Assembly (NCBI RefSeq): GCF_000353285.1
Contig: NZ_KB731324.1
Span: 1,134,577-1,198,576 of the forward strand
Length of the DNA stretch: 64,000 nucleotides
Origin: Leptolyngbya boryana PCC 6306
Lineage (GTDB): Bacteria > Cyanobacteriota > Cyanobacteriia > Leptolyngbyales > Leptolyngbyaceae
Direction of reading: 5' to 3'
A program made the translations under genes and the position numbers. The notes below the pieces were generated by a model. The model saw only the letters and a program-made list of their open reading frames with translations, did not search any database and was not told where the DNA came from. Shown here piece by piece: positions 54,728-64,000 of the stretch; position 1 is the first letter of the stretch, and each line of letters starts with the position of its first letter.

Positions 54728-56134
54728 TCAAGCTTCTACAGCAACCGTCACATCTTCCTCTGGCATTCCTAACACTCGCCGATACAATCGATCGTATTCC
54801 ACCGCCGATTTTTTCCAATCAAAGTTCTGCTGCATTCCTCGTTGCTGAAGTTCTTTCCACAGTCCTTTAAAGCGGAATGCCTCATTCGCTCTCACCATTG
54901 AGGTAAAGAGATCCAATGGTTCATAGCGATCGAAACAATACCCAGTTCCTGCATGTTTCTCCGGATCATGATGCGAAACGGTATCGACTAAGCCACCCGT
55001 TCGTCTCACGATCGGCACACAGCCATATCGCATCGACAGCATTTGACTAATGCCACAAGGCTCAAATCTTGAAGGCATCAAGAACGCATCTGCACCCGCA
55101 TAAATTCGACGAGCTAACGCATCGTTATAGAGCAAATACACAGACATCCGACCCCCATAGCGAGAAGACAGTTGCCACATCTGCGTTTCGTAATAGCGAT
55201 CGCCAGTGCCCAGCAAAATAAATTGAGCATCGGTATAAGCCAAATAGCGATCGAGAATCTGAATCACCAAATCTAAGCCCTTCTGCTCAACCAATCGTGA
55301 AACCATGCCAATGAGAAAGGCTTTGGAATTCACTTCCAGTCCCACTTCTTCTTGGAGAGCAATCTTGTTTTTAATGCGATCGTCGATGGTATCGATCGAG
55401 AACGTCTTCGTCAGCGCTTTATCCGTCTCTGGATTGTAAGCCTCGGTATCAATTCCATTCACAATTCCACTCAGCCGACCGCTGATAAACGAGAGCAATC
55501 CCTCTAATTCCTCCCCATACGTCGGCGTTTTAATCTGCTCGGCATACGTCGGTGAAACGGTTGTCACCCAATTCGCGTACTGCACAGCCGCCGCCATCGT
55601 GTTATGTCCCTGCATGTACCAAGGACACCAAGTAATTTTTTCTAACTTCCAGCGCCACGGCCCTTGATACGCCAAATTATGAATCGTAAAAATCGTCGCA
55701 ATATCAGGATCTTGATGCATCCACACCGGAATCATTCCCGTATGCCAATCATGGCAATGCATCACCTGCGGCTTCCAATAGTTCCAAGCAAACTCAGCCG
55801 CGCCATTTGCAAAAAAGGTATACCGCCACTCTTCATCCTCACCGCCGTAAATCCGACGCGGATCAAAAGCAGGATGCCCGAATAAATACAGCGGCACATC
55901 GGTTCCCGGCAAAACCGTCTCATAGACCGCAAAGTCGTTAAACATTGCATAGCCTTTCCAAACCGGCTCGGCTGGAATTTCGATTTTGTCGTTGAGAAAT
56001 CCGAAATATGGGAGAAAGATTCGGACATCATGCCCCATCGCTTTCAGGACTTTCGGCAATGCACCTACGACATCCCCCATCCCGCCTACTTTTGCGATCG
56101 GTGCTGCTTCCGCTGCCACAAACAAGATCCGCAT
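54728..56134 (-). CDS. glgA: glycogen synthase (ADP-glucose)
   Basis: Transfers glucose from ADP-glucose to growing alpha-1,4-glucan. The 468-residue GT5 enzyme is close to full family size (about 475-490). Motifs: [19 protein letters not shown] (ADP-glucose-binding K-x-G-G), [11 protein letters not shown], acceptor region, LLGTGD, and the C-terminal signature [13 protein letters not shown] with [10 protein letters not shown]. Cyanobacteria often have two glycogen synthases; this one resembles the GlgA1 type. The next gene upstream on this strand is an unrelated deaminase. Confidence 0.94.
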   Translation of the reverse strand: MRILFVAAEAAPIAKVGGMGDVVGALPKVLKAMGHDVRIFLPYFGFLNDKIEIPAEPVWKGYAMFNDFAVYETVLPGTDVPLYLFGHPAFDPRRIYGGEDEEWRYTFFANGAAEFAWNYWKPQVMHCHDWHTGMIPVWMHQDPDIATIFTIHNLAYQGPWRWKLEKITWCPWYMQGHNTMAAAVQYANWVTTVSPTYAEQIKTPTYGEELEGLLSFISGRLSGIVNGIDTEAYNPETDKALTKTFSIDTIDDRIKNKIALQEEVGLEVNSKAFLIGMVSRLVEQKGLDLVIQILDRYLAYTDAQFILLGTGDRYYETQMWQLSSRYGGRMSVYLLYNDALARRIYAGADAFLMPSRFEPCGISQMLSMRYGCVPIVRRTGGLVDTVSHHDPEKHAGTGYCFDRYEPLDLFTSMVRANEAFRFKGLWKELQQRGMQQNFDWKKSAVEYDRLYRRVLGMPEEDVTVAVEA

Positions 56135-56177
56135 CTGGCTCCCCTCTTTAATTTTCGCTCTGTCATCATACCGAGTT

Positions 56178-57536
56178 TTACTGCACCAATTTCAGCGAAA
56201 GAGTATTGTGTTTCTCGACCAACGTCTCAAGCTCGATCGTGGTCAATCGCCCCTGATCGACAACTTTTCGCCCATTGATAAAACTGTAATCAACCTGATT
56301 CACCTGACAGAAAATCATTGCCGCGATCGGATCATGCAGTGCTCCTGCAAACTCGACTCGATCGAGATTCACTGCAATAAAATCCGCCGACATTCCCGGC
56401 GCTAAATAGCCAATATCATCGCGCCCCAGCACTTTCGCTCCGCCTAATGTGGCTAATTCTAAAGCTTCTCTCGCACTCATTGCAGCAGCATCCAATTCTC
56501 GCACTCGCGCCATCAGAAAAGCGGTGCGCGCCTCATTCAACAGGTTTGAAGTATCATTCGAGGCTGATCCATCAACTCCTAATCCCACAGGAACCCGATG
56601 CTGGAGCATTTTCCGAATCGGAGCCATGCCACTGGCAAGCCGCATATTACTACAAGGACAATGTGCAATCCCAGTTCCAGTCTTACCGAAGCTGAGAATT
56701 GCGCGATCGTCTAACTGGACACAATGCGCGTGCCACACATCATTGCCTAACCAACCGACGGATTCTGCATAGTCGCCTGGAGTCATTCCGAAGGTCGCTA
56801 AGCTGTATTCGACATCTGAGCGATTTTCAGCTAAGTGAGTATGCAATCGAATGCCCGGATACGATCGAGCGAGTGCCGCCGATTCCCGCATCAAATCCTG
56901 AGTGACTGAGAACGGAGAACAAGGAGCTAAGGTAATTCTCAGCATCGCATGTCGATCGTTGTCATGATATTGCTCGATCAAGCGCTGACTATCTTTGAGA
57001 ATATCCGGCTCTTTCTCAACAACAGAATCGGGTGGCAGTCCGCCCTGACTTTCCCCTACACTCATGCTGCCGCGACTGGCATGGAATCGTAATCCAATCT
57101 CTTGAACTGCCCGAATTTCATCATCTAAAGTACTGCCATTCGGATAGATATACAGATGATCACTGGCTGTCGTACAGCCGGATAGAATCAATTCTGCTGC
57201 TGCCAGTTGAGCACTGATATAAATCGCTTCTGAAGTCAGATTTGACCAAATCGGATAAAGCGCTTGCAGCCAATTGAATAAATCACAATTCTGTGCGGCT
57301 GGAATCACGCGCGTTAACGTTTGGAAGAAATGATGATGCGTGTTGACTAAACCAGGAAGGACAACATAGCGATCGTGCAAATCCAGCACTTCATCTGCGG
57401 TTTGGGGCAGTTCGGCAGTTGTGCCAACTTGCTCAATCACATTGTCTCGAATATAAAGCGCTGCATGGCGGATTTCTCGGCGATCAGCGTCCATTGTGGC
57501 AAGGGTGTGAATATTCTTGACTAGTAAAGTAGGCAT
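56178..57536 (-). CDS. 8-oxoguanine deaminase
   Basis: A 452-residue amidohydrolase that converts 8-oxoguanine to uric acid, disposing of an oxidised base. Close parallels to the characterised Pseudomonas PA0142 enzyme: [17 protein letters not shown] (metal ligands), [48 protein letters not shown], and [14 protein letters not shown] with the catalytic Asp. Activity is inferred from these family-specific stretches. The frame is open 15 codons further upstream; the ATG at 57536 matches homologues. A cytosine-deaminase-family gene lies on the same strand 2 kb away, separated by a small plus-strand gene. Confidence 0.88.
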   Translation of the reverse strand: MPTLLVKNIHTLATMDADRREIRHAALYIRDNVIEQVGTTAELPQTADEVLDLHDRYVVLPGLVNTHHHFFQTLTRVIPAAQNCDLFNWLQALYPIWSNLTSEAIYISAQLAAAELILSGCTTASDHLYIYPNGSTLDDEIRAVQEIGLRFHASRGSMSVGESQGGLPPDSVVEKEPDILKDSQRLIEQYHDNDRHAMLRITLAPCSPFSVTQDLMRESAALARSYPGIRLHTHLAENRSDVEYSLATFGMTPGDYAESVGWLGNDVWHAHCVQLDDRAILSFGKTGTGIAHCPCSNMRLASGMAPIRKMLQHRVPVGLGVDGSASNDTSNLLNEARTAFLMARVRELDAAAMSAREALELATLGGAKVLGRDDIGYLAPGMSADFIAVNLDRVEFAGALHDPIAAMIFCQVNQVDYSFINGRKVVDQGRLTTIELETLVEKHNTLSLKLVQ

Positions 57537-57759
57537 GGCATTCAGCGTGAAGACTAAGCTTGATTTAGCGCATTCCCACACAAGTTAGAGTGCTGAACCT
57601 AACATTTCCTAAAAATAGACCTTCACTGATCTCCTTAACTTTCCTCAATTTATAGCCATCGACTCGATCAAAAAAACCGAATACCTTATGAGTATCAACA
57701 ACACGAAAGCCAAACAGCACAAGGCTTTCAGGCAATATCACTCAAAAGGAGATTTCATC

Positions 57760-58092
57760 ATGAAACGCCAATTCCTCGCATTCCTCGCTCTATCCTCGAT
57801 CGTTGCTGGGAGCACCACACTATTACCCACTGCTCCTGCAAAGGCTGCAACCGTTTGCCAGATGAATGGACTGAAATTTAGCTACAACAGAGCGGACTTT
57901 CAAGCTTGGGAAAATCCATTTGCCTGCGACCACCTAATCGGTACGATGTCGCAATCAGCAGCAAATAAGTATTGCAAAGCACTGTTCGCTCCAAAAGCGG
58001 TCGAACTCTTCTTCAAGGGAAGAATCCCTCGCAATCCTCATGTTTGGGGACATCTTGATAGCCACACCTGTGTCTATAACAGCAAGAAGTAA
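57760..58092 (+). CDS. small secreted cysteine-containing protein
   Basis: A 110-residue exported protein with a clear signal peptide (MKRQFLAFLALSSIVAGSTT, cleavage after PAKA). The mature part of about 80 residues has four Cys (in TVCQM, FACDH, KYCKA, HTCVY), enough for two disulfides, and no recognisable domain. The RBS AAAGGAG fits the ATG at 57760; the longer frame from 57688 would hide the signal peptide. It is followed by a very strong terminator. Function unknown. Confidence 0.75.
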   Translation: MKRQFLAFLALSSIVAGSTTLLPTAPAKAATVCQMNGLKFSYNRADFQAWENPFACDHLIGTMSQSAANKYCKALFAPKAVELFFKGRIPRNPHVWGHLDSHTCVYNSKK

Positions 58093-58130
58093 GGGTAGAG
58101 ATTCCTTGTTTGATCCTGTGTGTTTGATTC

Positions 58131-58178
58131 CTGAATCGGAAAGTGTTTTCACATATACACTTTCCGATTCAGTTTTTT
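58131..58178 (+). terminator. strong terminator after small secreted protein gene
   Basis: A perfect 16-bp stem 58131-58146 / 58157-58172 with a 10-nt loop followed by six T residues. Confidence 0.9.
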
Positions 58179-58211
58179 ATGCTCACGCTTTTCTATGATA
58201 ACGAGGAAGCT

Positions 58212-59465
58212 CTAATTCCCGCGCCATTTGGTTTTCGGAGGCTCCGTCTGTGCCAAAAGCTTGCCTTGCGAAATTACATATTGCACTGTGGCGCGGCGGC
58301 GAATCGCATCATATCGATCGATCGCATCTAAGACAATCAAATTTGCAGGTTTACCTACCTCAACTCCATACTGGTCTAGATTCAGCGTCTTAGCTCCGCC
58401 CCAAGTCACCATGTCGAAACACGCATTCATTTCATCCTGACCCGTCATCTGGCAGATATGAATCGCCATTGCAGCCACATCAAGCATGTTGCCTGTCCCC
58501 AGCGAATACCACGGGTCTTGAACGCAGTCATGTCCTAAACTGACATTCATACCCTGCTGCCAAAGCTCCTTCACCCGTGTTACCCCACGCCGTTTCGGAT
58601 AAGTATCTGTCCGACCTTGCAGCGTAATATTAATCAACGGATTTGCAACGAAATTCAACTGAGTGCGTTTGAGAAAACCCAGTAACTTAAACGCATACGC
58701 ATTGTTATACGACCCAAAAGCAGTCGTATGGCTTGCTGTCACTCTTGACCCCATTTCAGTCCGAATCGCACAAGCTGCGACGACTTCTAAAAATCGCGAC
58801 TGATCATCATCAATCTCATCGCAATGAATATCAATCAAGCGATCGTACTGTTCTGCCAGTTCAAAAATTCGATGCACCGATCGCACCCCATCTTCGCGGG
58901 TCAGTTCATAGTGCGGGATACCCCCGACCACATCTGCCCCCAGTACCATTGCTTCTTCCATCAAGGCATCATTCTTTGCCCCACCATAGATGCCATCTTG
59001 GGGAAACGCAACGACTTGCAAAGTGATCCAATCTTTGACGGCTTCGCGGACTTCAAGTAAAGCTTTTAGCGCCGTTAAGCTTGCTTCACTCACATCCGCA
59101 TGACTTCGCACGAAAAGAACCCCCTGCATCGCTTGTTGCTTCAGAGTCTCGATCGCTCTCGCTTTTACATCATCGAGCGAAAGATTTTGCTTCCGCTCTC
59201 TCCAAATTTCGATGCCCTCAAACAGAGTTCCACTCTGGTTCCAGCGAGGCTCACCTGCGGTAAGGGCAGAGTCTAAATGAATATGCGATTCGACAAACGG
59301 AGGACTAACTAGATGCCCTTGGATTTCTAGTTCCACCTCCGCTGTTGCGTCTAAGTGAGGGGCAATCTCAACAATCTCACCCGCATGAATCGCAACATCC
59401 ACCAACTCAGAAACATGATGCGATCGAAGTAACTGACATTGACGAAGCAGAAGGTCGTAAGACAT
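58212..59465 (-). CDS. codA: CodA-family cytosine deaminase, probable 5-methylcytosine deaminase
   Basis: A 417-residue amidohydrolase close to E. coli CodA along its whole length: PPFVESHIHLDSALTAGEPR (metal His pair), WNQSGTLFEGIE, IDIHCDEIDDDQSRF, SHTTA, and the active-site strand NVSLGHDCVQDPWYSLGT. E. coli has GHDDV there; the second Asp (Asp-314) is the residue that excludes 5-methylcytosine, and homologues without it deaminate 5-methylcytosine to thymine. Here it is Cys, so 5-methylcytosine (and 5-fluorocytosine) is a likely substrate. No permease gene (codB) adjoins. ATG at 59465. Confidence 0.88.
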   Translation of the reverse strand: MSYDLLLRQCQLLRSHHVSELVDVAIHAGEIVEIAPHLDATAEVELEIQGHLVSPPFVESHIHLDSALTAGEPRWNQSGTLFEGIEIWRERKQNLSLDDVKARAIETLKQQAMQGVLFVRSHADVSEASLTALKALLEVREAVKDWITLQVVAFPQDGIYGGAKNDALMEEAMVLGADVVGGIPHYELTREDGVRSVHRIFELAEQYDRLIDIHCDEIDDDQSRFLEVVAACAIRTEMGSRVTASHTTAFGSYNNAYAFKLLGFLKRTQLNFVANPLINITLQGRTDTYPKRRGVTRVKELWQQGMNVSLGHDCVQDPWYSLGTGNMLDVAAMAIHICQMTGQDEMNACFDMVTWGGAKTLNLDQYGVEVGKPANLIVLDAIDRYDAIRRRATVQYVISQGKLLAQTEPPKTKWRGN

Positions 59466-59538
59466 AGCACCGCAAGAAATCTGATCTGCTCAACTCTAGC
59501 GGATTTAGAAACTTGCGAACGGTGTTGCACATTTCAAA

Positions 59539-59596
59539 ATTGTTAGCAGATTTCGGATCTTTGATTCTGCGTTCCCAAGCGGATGATGCTAACAAT
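59539..59596 (-). terminator. possible hairpin downstream of the gene at 59621
   Basis: A 10-bp perfect inverted repeat 59539-59548 / 59587-59596 separated by 38 nt, between the stop of the small gene at 59621 and the codA start. It may be a terminator or a leader structure of codA; there is no clear T tract. Confidence 0.35.
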
Positions 59597-59620
59597 CGGA
59601 AAAGCTAACCCGTGGAAAAT

Positions 59621-59965
59621 CTAACACGCTTGATCCATCAAAGGTTCAATCCAAGGTTGAAATTGATCTCGTCGGAAGATTTGGGCACGTCGATGAGAAT
59701 CAAATCGAACCAGACTTGGAAGTCCATATTGTCGAATGCAATCTTTTATCCAGGAAGCAACACCAAGGTTCGCTTCAGCAGACATTTCAGCCTGAAAGAA
59801 TCCGTACATTAACACCAGTTGACTGTGAGAAAAGAGCGGGGCATCTTGCTCAATGAGGCGAGTCAACATGGTCTTCGGAGCGTCTTCACGGAATCGAGAA
59901 TTGTTAGAGCGATGTTCTTTATGATGAGCCGTTTCACGTTGTTTACGAGCATGGTTATGAGGCAT
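59621..59965 (-). CDS. conserved-type hypothetical protein, basic N terminus
   Basis: A 114-residue protein I do not recognise. The first 35 residues are rich in His, Arg and Lys (MPHNHARKQRETAHHKEHR). The rest looks like a compact helical domain (FSHSQLVLMYGFFQAEMSAE, SWIKDCIRQYGLPSLVRFD) ending in Cys. The frame continues 28 codons upstream, but ATG 59965 has an excellent RBS (AAGGAG), so translation is likely. No transmembrane or signal segment. It lies upstream of codA on the same strand with a 155-nt gap. Confidence 0.6.
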   Translation of the reverse strand: MPHNHARKQRETAHHKEHRSNNSRFREDAPKTMLTRLIEQDAPLFSHSQLVLMYGFFQAEMSAEANLGVASWIKDCIRQYGLPSLVRFDSHRRAQIFRRDQFQPWIEPLMDQAC

Positions 59966-60288
59966 AAAACTCCTTACGATCGAATATAAAAAATCGCCAA
60001 TCGACTCCCTCCAGTCAGAAACCAGTTTGGGAAGAGAGTCAGTTGGCAAGGTGGTAGATGCAATTTCGTCAAGATGTAAAGCTTTCTAACTCGATAGTAT
60101 TAGCTTTTATAAAAAACCGCAATTGTTTACAGATTCATATCTCAAATTTGTAATCTTTAACACCAAACTGTGCTATTTCAGTAGGTGAGGAAAACTGTTA
60201 AAAAATTCTGAACAGGTTTGTTCTGGACAAAGCTTGCCAGGAGATCTGGTAAGTTAACTTGTGAGTCTTAATTAGCCATACCGTAAAC
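59966..60288. other. divergent region ahead of citrate synthase
   Basis: A 323-bp AT-rich spacer between the minus-strand hypothetical gene and the plus-strand citrate synthase gene. It must contain both promoters, but no convincing -10/-35 pair, NtcA box or riboswitch was found by eye. Confidence 0.35.
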
Positions 60289-61431
60289 ATGACTGTCGAA
60301 TTTAGGGCAGGTCTAGAGGGCATTCCTGCAACTCAGTCCAGCATTAGCTTTGTGGATGGGCAGAAAGGAATTCTGGAGTATCGCGGCATTCCGATTCAGG
60401 ATCTCGCGATGCAAGAGCAGAATACCTTTTTAGAAACTGCGTATCTTCTGATTTGGAACGAATTGCCAAACCGTGACACTTTGGCAGAGTTTGAGCATGA
60501 AATTCAGTTTCATCGTCGCTTAAAGTACAGAATTCGCGACATGATGAAGTGTTTTCCGGAGTCGGGGCATCCCATGGATGCTCTGCAAGCCTGTGCTGCG
60601 GCGTTGGGTTTGTTCTACTCGAAACGGGCACTCGACGATCCGACCTACATCCGAGAAGCTGTCGTGCGAATCCTGGCAAAGATTCCAACGATGGTCGCAG
60701 CATTTCAACTGATGCGGAAAGGAAATGACCCCGTTCAGCCTCGAGATGATTTGGGGTATGCTGCAAACTTTCTTTACATGTTGAATGAGCAGGAGCCAGA
60801 TCCCTTCGCCGCTCGAATTTTCGATATCAGCTTGACTTTGCATGCTGAACACACGATCAATGCCTCTACCTTCTCAGCAATGGTGACTGCTTCGACGCTC
60901 ACTGATCCTTACGCAGTGATTGCTTCAGCCGTAGGAACGCTGGCAGGGCCGTTGCATGGAGGAGCCAGCGAGGAAGTCATTTTGATGCTGGAAGAAATCG
61001 GATCGGTTGAGAATGTCCGCCCATTCTTACAAGATCGGTTGGAGCGCAAAGATCGGATCATGGGATTTGGGCACCGGGTTTACAAGGTGAAAGATCCAAG
61101 AGCGATCATTCTGCAACAGCTGGCTGAACAGCTATTCGACAAATTTGGGCAAGACAAGTATTACGATATCGCAGTTGAATTGGAGAAAGCGGTCGAGGAA
61201 AAACTGGGGCATAAAGGGATTTACCCGAATGTCGATTTTTACTCGGGACTGGTGTATCGCAAGTTGGGCATTCCCACCGATCTGTTTACGCCTGTGTTTG
61301 CAATTTCCCGCGCTGCAGGCTGGTTAGCGCATTGGAAAGAGCAGCTTGCAGAAAACCGGATCTTCCGTCCGACGCAGATTTACACGGGGCTGCATGGGCA
61401 GCCTTACACCACGATCGAGAAACGAGGATAA
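60289..61431 (+). CDS. gltA: citrate synthase
   Basis: Condenses acetyl-CoA and oxaloacetate at the entry of the TCA pathway. The 380-residue form is the short bacterial type. Landmarks: FVDGQKGILEYRGIPIQDLA, the histidine segment LTLHAEHTINASTF, GPLHGGASEEV with the second catalytic His, MGFGHRVYKVKDPRA with the third His and Arg, and catalytic Asp in YPNVDFYSG. It ends with a terminator at 61525. Isocitrate dehydrogenase, the next-but-one step of the same branch, is encoded at 5895-7316. Confidence 0.96.
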   Translation: MTVEFRAGLEGIPATQSSISFVDGQKGILEYRGIPIQDLAMQEQNTFLETAYLLIWNELPNRDTLAEFEHEIQFHRRLKYRIRDMMKCFPESGHPMDALQACAAALGLFYSKRALDDPTYIREAVVRILAKIPTMVAAFQLMRKGNDPVQPRDDLGYAANFLYMLNEQEPDPFAARIFDISLTLHAEHTINASTFSAMVTASTLTDPYAVIASAVGTLAGPLHGGASEEVILMLEEIGSVENVRPFLQDRLERKDRIMGFGHRVYKVKDPRAIILQQLAEQLFDKFGQDKYYDIAVELEKAVEEKLGHKGIYPNVDFYSGLVYRKLGIPTDLFTPVFAISRAAGWLAHWKEQLAENRIFRPTQIYTGLHGQPYTTIEKRG

Positions 61432-61812
61432 AGATTGCGTAATTTCGATGATGGGTTAGACCCCTCTTGCAGATTCCCCAATCCCTTGCAACTATAACAA
61501 CGTGACGATTTTCAGGAACTCCAGCCCTCAGGAATCTTGCTTCTGGGGGTTTCTTTTATTTTTACAAATTCTGACTAGGGATAATTTCCTAGACAATATA
61601 GAGTATTAGCAGGCCTTATCGGCTGAACCATTCAATTTACTCAATCCGCTGCATCAGATACTTTGATGGCTCAAATCGGCAGAAATTCAGTAGTTCGATA
61701 CGTTTCGCACCCAGTCCGACCGCTATACTGAAAGACGTTGAGAGCATCGATAAATCTTCATGTCGAGAAGATCTACTCCTCTCAACGCTGCCTTCTTACT
61801 GCGTTGGGAACC
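61432..61812. other. gltA-ndhA intergenic region
   Basis: A 381-bp region with the gltA terminator in its first third and, near the ndhA end, a TATACT hexamer at 61724-61729 that may be the -10 of the ndh operon. No small ORF or RNA gene was recognised between them. Confidence 0.4.
61525..61555 (+). terminator. terminator of citrate synthase gene
   Basis: Stem 61525-61533 / 61541-61549 (9 pairs, two G-T) with a 7-nt loop, followed by a T-rich tail (TTTCTTTTATTTTT). Confidence 0.7.
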
Positions 61813-62931
61813 ATGAACCCAGGAATTGACCTTCAAGGAACCTTTATTGAAACTGTGCAGAGCCTTGGCATCCCCGCCGGGGCAGCAAAAGCCCTCTGGA
61901 TGCCATTGCCGATGCTGATCATGCTGGTTGCAGCGACGGTCAGCGTTCTGGTTGTGGTGTGGCTAGAACGGAAAATCTCAGCCGCCGCGCAACAGCGGAT
62001 TGGTCCTGAATTCATCGGACCGCTCGGCGTTCTCGCCCCGCTTGCGGATGGCTTAAAACTCGTATTGAAAGAAGATGTGGTTCCGGCGAAAGCAGATAAG
62101 CTGCTCTTTACCCTAGGTCCCGCGATCGTGGTTATTCCCGTCTTTTTGTCCTACTTGATTCTGCCGTTTGGACAAAACCTTCAAATCACCGATGTCGGGC
62201 TGGGAATCTTCCTTTGGATTGCCTTATCGAGCGTTGTGCCGATCGGGCTTTTGATGTCGGGCTATGCCTCGAATAACAAATACTCGCTGCTGGGTGGATT
62301 GCGGGCTGCGGCTCAGTCGATTAGCTATGAACTGCCGCTGGCACTATCAGTTTTAGCCGTTGTCATGATGTCGAACTCGCTGAGTACGGTTGATATCGTC
62401 AATCAGCAAGCGGGCTACGGAATTCTGGGCTGGAATATTTGGCGACAACCGGTTGGATTTATTATTTTCTGGATTGCGGCTCTGGCAGAATGTGAGCGGA
62501 TTCCCTTTGACTTACCAGAAGCGGAAGAAGAACTCGTTGCAGGGTATCAGACTGAATATTCAGGCATGAAGTTTGCCCTGTTCTATCTCGGGTCTTATGT
62601 GAACTTGACGCTCTCAGCCTTGCTGTTTGCTGTCCTTTACCTGGGTGGTTGGGAATTCCCAATTTCGCTAAGTGTCATCTCCGGACTGATTGGCGTGCCC
62701 GAATCGACTCCTTGGTTGCAGTTGATTTTCGCCACAATCGGCATTGGAATGACGCTCTTGAAGGCTTATTTCTTGATCTTCCTGGCGATTTTGATGCGTT
62801 GGACTGTGCCCCGTGTGCGGATTGACCAACTGCTCGACCTCGGCTGGAAGTTTCTACTTCCCGTCTCGCTTGTCAACTTGCTGATCACCGCAGGTTTGAA
62901 ACTGGCATTCCCGGTCGCGTTTGGCGGCTAA
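61813..62931 (+). CDS. ndhA: NDH-1 subunit NdhA (subunit 1/H)
   Basis: A membrane-arm subunit of the photosynthetic NAD(P)H dehydrogenase-like complex, lying at the junction with the peripheral arm near the plastoquinone site. The protein is 372 residues with about eight helices. Typical segments: [53 protein letters not shown], and [27 protein letters not shown]. The frame extends upstream to 61738, but ATG 61813 matches the family start ([11 protein letters not shown]). ndhI follows after 26 nt. Confidence 0.96.
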   Translation: MNPGIDLQGTFIETVQSLGIPAGAAKALWMPLPMLIMLVAATVSVLVVVWLERKISAAAQQRIGPEFIGPLGVLAPLADGLKLVLKEDVVPAKADKLLFTLGPAIVVIPVFLSYLILPFGQNLQITDVGLGIFLWIALSSVVPIGLLMSGYASNNKYSLLGGLRAAAQSISYELPLALSVLAVVMMSNSLSTVDIVNQQAGYGILGWNIWRQPVGFIIFWIAALAECERIPFDLPEAEEELVAGYQTEYSGMKFALFYLGSYVNLTLSALLFAVLYLGGWEFPISLSVISGLIGVPESTPWLQLIFATIGIGMTLLKAYFLIFLAILMRWTVPRVRIDQLLDLGWKFLLPVSLVNLLITAGLKLAFPVAFGG

Positions 62932-62957
62932 TCCTCTCGAACTGGAGAACACCCATC

Positions 62958-63542
62958 ATGATGAAATTTCTCAAACAAGTCGGTGATTACACGAAAGAGG
63001 CGATCCAAGCAGGCAAGTATATCGGTCAAGGCTTGTCTGTGACCTTTGACCACATGCGCCGTCGCCCTATCACCGTTCAGTATCCTTACGAAAAGCTGAT
63101 TCTTTCTGAGCGCTTCCGGGGACGGATTCACTTTGAATTTGACAAGTGTATTGCTTGCGAAGTCTGTGTGCGGGTTTGCCCGATCAACTTGCCTGTCGTA
63201 GATTGGGAATTCAACAAAGAAACCAAGAAAAAGAAACTCAATCATTACAGTATTGATTTCGGCGTTTGTATTTTCTGTGGAAACTGCGTGGAATATTGCC
63301 CCACGAATTGTTTATCCATGACAGAAGAATATGAGCTGTCTACCTACGATCGACATGAACTGAACTACGACAATGTGGCACTGGGTCGTCTGCCGTACAA
63401 AGTGACGAATGATCCGATGGTGACTCCGTTGCGTGAGTTTGCATACTTACCGAAGGGTGCGATCGATCCACATGATCTACCTGCTGGTTCGCGTCGGGCT
63501 GGCTTACGTCCTGAAGAGATTGTTGAACAATCGCAGCAATAG
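62958..63542 (+). CDS. ndhI: NDH-1 subunit NdhI (two [4Fe-4S] ferredoxin-like)
   Basis: A peripheral-arm electron carrier subunit, 194 residues. The two cluster motifs are [12 protein letters not shown] and [12 protein letters not shown], each providing three ligands plus the crossing fourth Cys. The N terminus [20 protein letters not shown] and the insert [20 protein letters not shown] are typical of the cyanobacterial/plastid form. Met1 or Met2 can start. It is the second gene of the ndhA-I-G operon. Confidence 0.96.
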   Translation: MMKFLKQVGDYTKEAIQAGKYIGQGLSVTFDHMRRRPITVQYPYEKLILSERFRGRIHFEFDKCIACEVCVRVCPINLPVVDWEFNKETKKKKLNHYSIDFGVCIFCGNCVEYCPTNCLSMTEEYELSTYDRHELNYDNVALGRLPYKVTNDPMVTPLREFAYLPKGAIDPHDLPAGSRRAGLRPEEIVEQSQQ

Positions 63543-63591
63543 GTGTTAGTTGGGGCGTGACTGCCCCACTTGGTATTTAGGGAGAGAGACC

Positions 63592-64000
63592 GTGAATTTA
63601 GCGGAAGGTGTTCAAATTGTATCGTTCGCGATCCTGGCAGCCATGATGATTGGATCTGCGATCGGGGTCGTTTTACTGGAAAATGTGGTTTATTCTGCCT
63701 TTCTTTTAGGCGGCGTTTTCATTAGCATTGCGGGATTATATTTGCTGCTGAATGCAGACTTCGTGGCAGCGGCGCAAGTTTTGATTTACGTCGGGGCAGT
63801 CAACGTCTTGATTTTGTTTGCGATTATGTTGGTGAACAAGCGTGAGGCATTTCAGCCGATCGCGAAGTCTTGGATTCGTCGGGCTGCAACTGCACTCGTC
63901 TGTGCTGGAATCTTTGCGCTGCTGAGCGCAATGGTGTTGACGACTCCTTGGGCGATTTCAACAGCGGTTCCGATCGAGAGTTCGATTATTACGATCGGGC
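63592..64000 (+). CDS. ndhG: NDH-1 subunit NdhG (subunit 6/J), 5' part
   Basis: Starts at a GTG (63592) with an upstream purine-rich RBS (GGGAGAGAG), 49 nt after ndhI, and runs off the right edge, so only the first 136 codons are visible. The protein is a small multi-helix membrane subunit: NLAEGVQIVSFAILAAMMIG, VVLLENVVYSAFLLGGVFIS, then the conserved GADFVAAAQVLIYVGAVNVL-type stretch (here NADFVAAAQVLIYVGAVNVL) and FAIMLVNKRE. The usual next gene, ndhE, would lie outside. Confidence 0.93.
   Translation, partial: MNLAEGVQIVSFAILAAMMIGSAIGVVLLENVVYSAFLLGGVFISIAGLYLLLNADFVAAAQVLIYVGAVNVLILFAIMLVNKREAFQPIAKSWIRRAATALVCAGIFALLSAMVLTTPWAISTAVPIESSIITIG

Noticed and set aside
54728-56134. Assigning the GT4 gene at 13171 as a second glycogen synthase
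   Set aside because: Its N terminus recalls glycogen synthases, but the length (395 residues) and signature are GT4; the GT5 signature is only in the gene at 54728-56134.
1-64000. CRISPR array or cas genes
   Set aside because: No regularly spaced repeats and no Cas-like protein were seen; the only tandem repeats are short heptamer/nonamer types.

Overview
The window is chromosomal DNA from a cyanobacterium, most likely a Leptolyngbya/Oscillatoriales-type strain (the genus is inference). The evidence is a set of phototroph or cyanobacterial markers: Gun4, Ycf34, a FdC2-type ferredoxin, IctB, NDH-1 genes ndhA-ndhI-ndhG, cyanobacterial Icd and citrate synthase, RppA/RppB-style signalling, XisH/XisI, and very frequent GCGATCGC (HIP1) octamers. 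There is no CRISPR array, integrase or intact transposase in view.

Layout. 0-2.1 kb: the 3' end of an FtsH4-like protease, a candidate small RNA and an Hsp20 gene. 2.4-10.7 kb: a signalling block with a REC-wHTH-HPt-REC-REC regulator, a lone receiver, a NarL-type regulator and a GAF protein resembling a histidine kinase but lacking its key His and Asn. Icd and Gun4 lie inside this block. 10.8-22.7 kb: mostly housekeeping genes (IctB, a ComFB-type nucleotide receptor, a GT4 glycosyltransferase, a secreted TPR protein, Ycf34, a tRNA nucleotidyltransferase, a DppC-type permease, a diverged PEP-synthase-like protein, ComF and a GNAT acetyltransferase).

22.8-34.8 kb is a copper-resistance island. 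A copM-copR-copS-like operon (DUF305 protein, response regulator, sensor kinase) is divergent from a CopB-type P1B ATPase with a CPH motif and a His-rich N terminus. Beyond it, on the minus strand, is an operon of a DUF305 lipoprotein, an RND adaptor, a CusA-type pump and a small lipoprotein, resembling copBAC of Synechocystis. The island ends with a broken four-helix-bundle copper-storage (Csp) gene next to tRNA-Ser(GGA). Together these would sense, chelate and export copper.

34.9-43.2 kb: FdC2, then a minus-strand cluster of three P-loop NTPase-like proteins and an XRE regulator, one of the NTPases with destroyed Walker motifs. This is the best candidate in the window for an undescribed system, but its function is unknown. 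A PacL-type calcium pump is divergent from it. 43.2-54.7 kb: DUF29, CYP110-type P450, RecF, a GST, two VapBC-like modules, a GT-C-like membrane protein, a HerA-Lin0512 pair, an acyltransferase and xisH-xisI. 54.7-64 kb: GlgA, 8-oxoguanine deaminase, a CodA homologue whose active-site Asp-314 equivalent is Cys (predicting 5-methylcytosine deaminase activity), citrate synthase, and the start of the ndhA-I-G operon, which runs off the end.
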